This document shows, piece by piece, positions 6,503 to 6,999 of a stretch of DNA of 6,999 nucleotides. Within the stretch, counting starts at the first letter, position 1. Each line of letters opens with the position of its first letter. Position numbers and translations under genes: made by a program. The DNA lies in contig CAKUEZ010000102.1 of the NCBI GenBank assembly GCA_934646965.1, positions 1-6,999 on the forward strand. Reading direction: 5' to 3'. Source of the stretch: an uncultured Collinsella sp. (GTDB taxonomy: Bacteria; Actinomycetota; Coriobacteriia; Coriobacteriales; Coriobacteriaceae). The notes below the pieces were generated by a model. The model was not told the DNA's origin, did not search any database, and saw only the letters and a list, made by a program, of their open reading frames with translations.

Positions 6503-6999
6503 ATGTCCAAATCCACGAGAAGCCGCGCCGATGACCCGGAGACCGTCATACGCGAAGAAATAATCAATCTAGTCGAATCTCCAGAGTTACGAGAGCATTT
6601 GCTGCATAATCCACAGCTTCTGAGCGGCGACCATTACACGCGGATCATCGGTGACGCGCCGATAGAGATCAACCGTAAACGGGAGTTGATCAACAGGCTG
6701 GTTGCCACCAAGCGCGACTCGTCAGACGATACCTCTTGCTGGTACGACCGAGAGATCTGCATCGACTACATCGATGACTGCCTAGACGCGCTAGCGGCCG
6801 TCGATGGAAACGGGAAGGTGCTGCTCATCAGTGAAATTAGCTTTGTCGACAGCAAAGTTGGATCCGCCATTACGCATGGCCCCTTCCCCGTGGCATCATG
6901 GTCAGCCGCTCTAGCGGCAATGAAGGCATACGCAGAAAAGTGGCACGGAGACACAGATCTGTCCGCCTCGTATTGGATGATTGAGCTGTTCAACCTTGC
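6503..6999 (+). CDS. Paralogue 4, N-type module, truncated by the window edge
   Basis: An open frame of 165 codons starts at ATG 6503 and continues past the right edge with no stop. The SD is AGAGG at 6493-6497, overlapping the stop codon of paralogue 3, and the gap between the genes is 8 nt, so it is probably the third gene of the operon. It begins MSKSTRSRADDPETVI, then EEIINLVESPELREHL (17-32), which resembles both the N-module segment ELRAHM and the C-module opening DILDFVDSQDIREHL. Later HGPFPVASWSAALAAMKAY and SASYWMIELF align with DGPFPVASWEAAQTLMKQY and SESFWQIKLY of paralogue 2. The visible part is therefore N-type. Whether a C-type module follows cannot be seen. It is the most diverged N-type copy here, and its function is unknown. 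Confidence 0.82.
   Translation, partial: MSKSTRSRADDPETVIREEIINLVESPELREHLLHNPQLLSGDHYTRIIGDAPIEINRKRELINRLVATKRDSSDDTSCWYDREICIDYIDDCLDALAAVDGNGKVLLISEISFVDSKVGSAITHGPFPVASWSAALAAMKAYAEKWHGDTDLSASYWMIELFNL

Noticed and set aside
1..6999. CRISPR array, tRNA, rRNA, transposase or integrase
   Set aside because: No short regularly spaced repeats, no cloverleaf or rRNA signature, and no recombinase motifs were seen on either strand.

Overview
The window looks like accessory chromosome from a moderately GC-rich Gram-positive, most likely a gut actinobacterium of the Coriobacteriia (Collinsella-like). Reasons are the strong purine-rich Shine-Dalgarno sites (AAGGAGG, GAGGAGG), a TTG start, the codon choice, and a perfect intergenic palindrome (arm ATGTGACAAAGGGAC) of a kind I remember from Collinsella genomes. 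That assignment is recollection plus inference, not a database result.

Layout, left to right: (1) The 5' end of a TetR/AcrR-type regulator on the minus strand (147 down to 1, cut by the window edge). (2) A 207-bp divergent intergenic region with a cluster of TGTGC/GCACA dyads (170-213), a 31-nt perfect palindrome (239-269) and a conserved leader element (287-299). (3) A 707-aa protein of unknown function, 355-2478 (+), closed by a hairpin at 2483-2515. (4) A convergent gene on the minus strand, 3139-2549, for a divergent macro-domain (ADP-ribose-binding fold) protein. (5) A second copy of the large protein, 3286-5418 (+), 710 aa. (6) A shorter relative, 5421-6494 (+), 357 aa, matching only the C-terminal half of the large proteins. 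(7) The start of a fourth relative, 6503 to the right edge (+), whose visible part matches the N-terminal half of the large proteins.

The main content is a tandem array of at least four paralogues built from one roughly 350-residue module. The two large proteins each carry an N-type and a C-type module. These two types also resemble each other weakly, so the large proteins seem to come from an old internal duplication or fusion. The third gene is a stand-alone C-type module whose start codon sits exactly at the module boundary; the fourth begins with an N-type module. I recognise no characterised family. The proteins are acidic, rich in aromatic residues and apparently cytoplasmic, with no visible signal peptide, membrane segment or catalytic motif.

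The second, third and fourth paralogues are packed as an operon (gaps of 2 and 8 nt, with the SD of the third inside the end of the second), while the first copy is terminated by its own hairpin. Both large genes have the same 13-mer (CCGTTAATGGGAC) exactly 56 nt before the start codon, so the leader was duplicated along with the gene and may be a shared regulatory site. The function of the array is unknown. Tandem, diverging paralogues next to a macro-domain gene would fit a conflict or immunity-type locus, but that is only a hypothesis.
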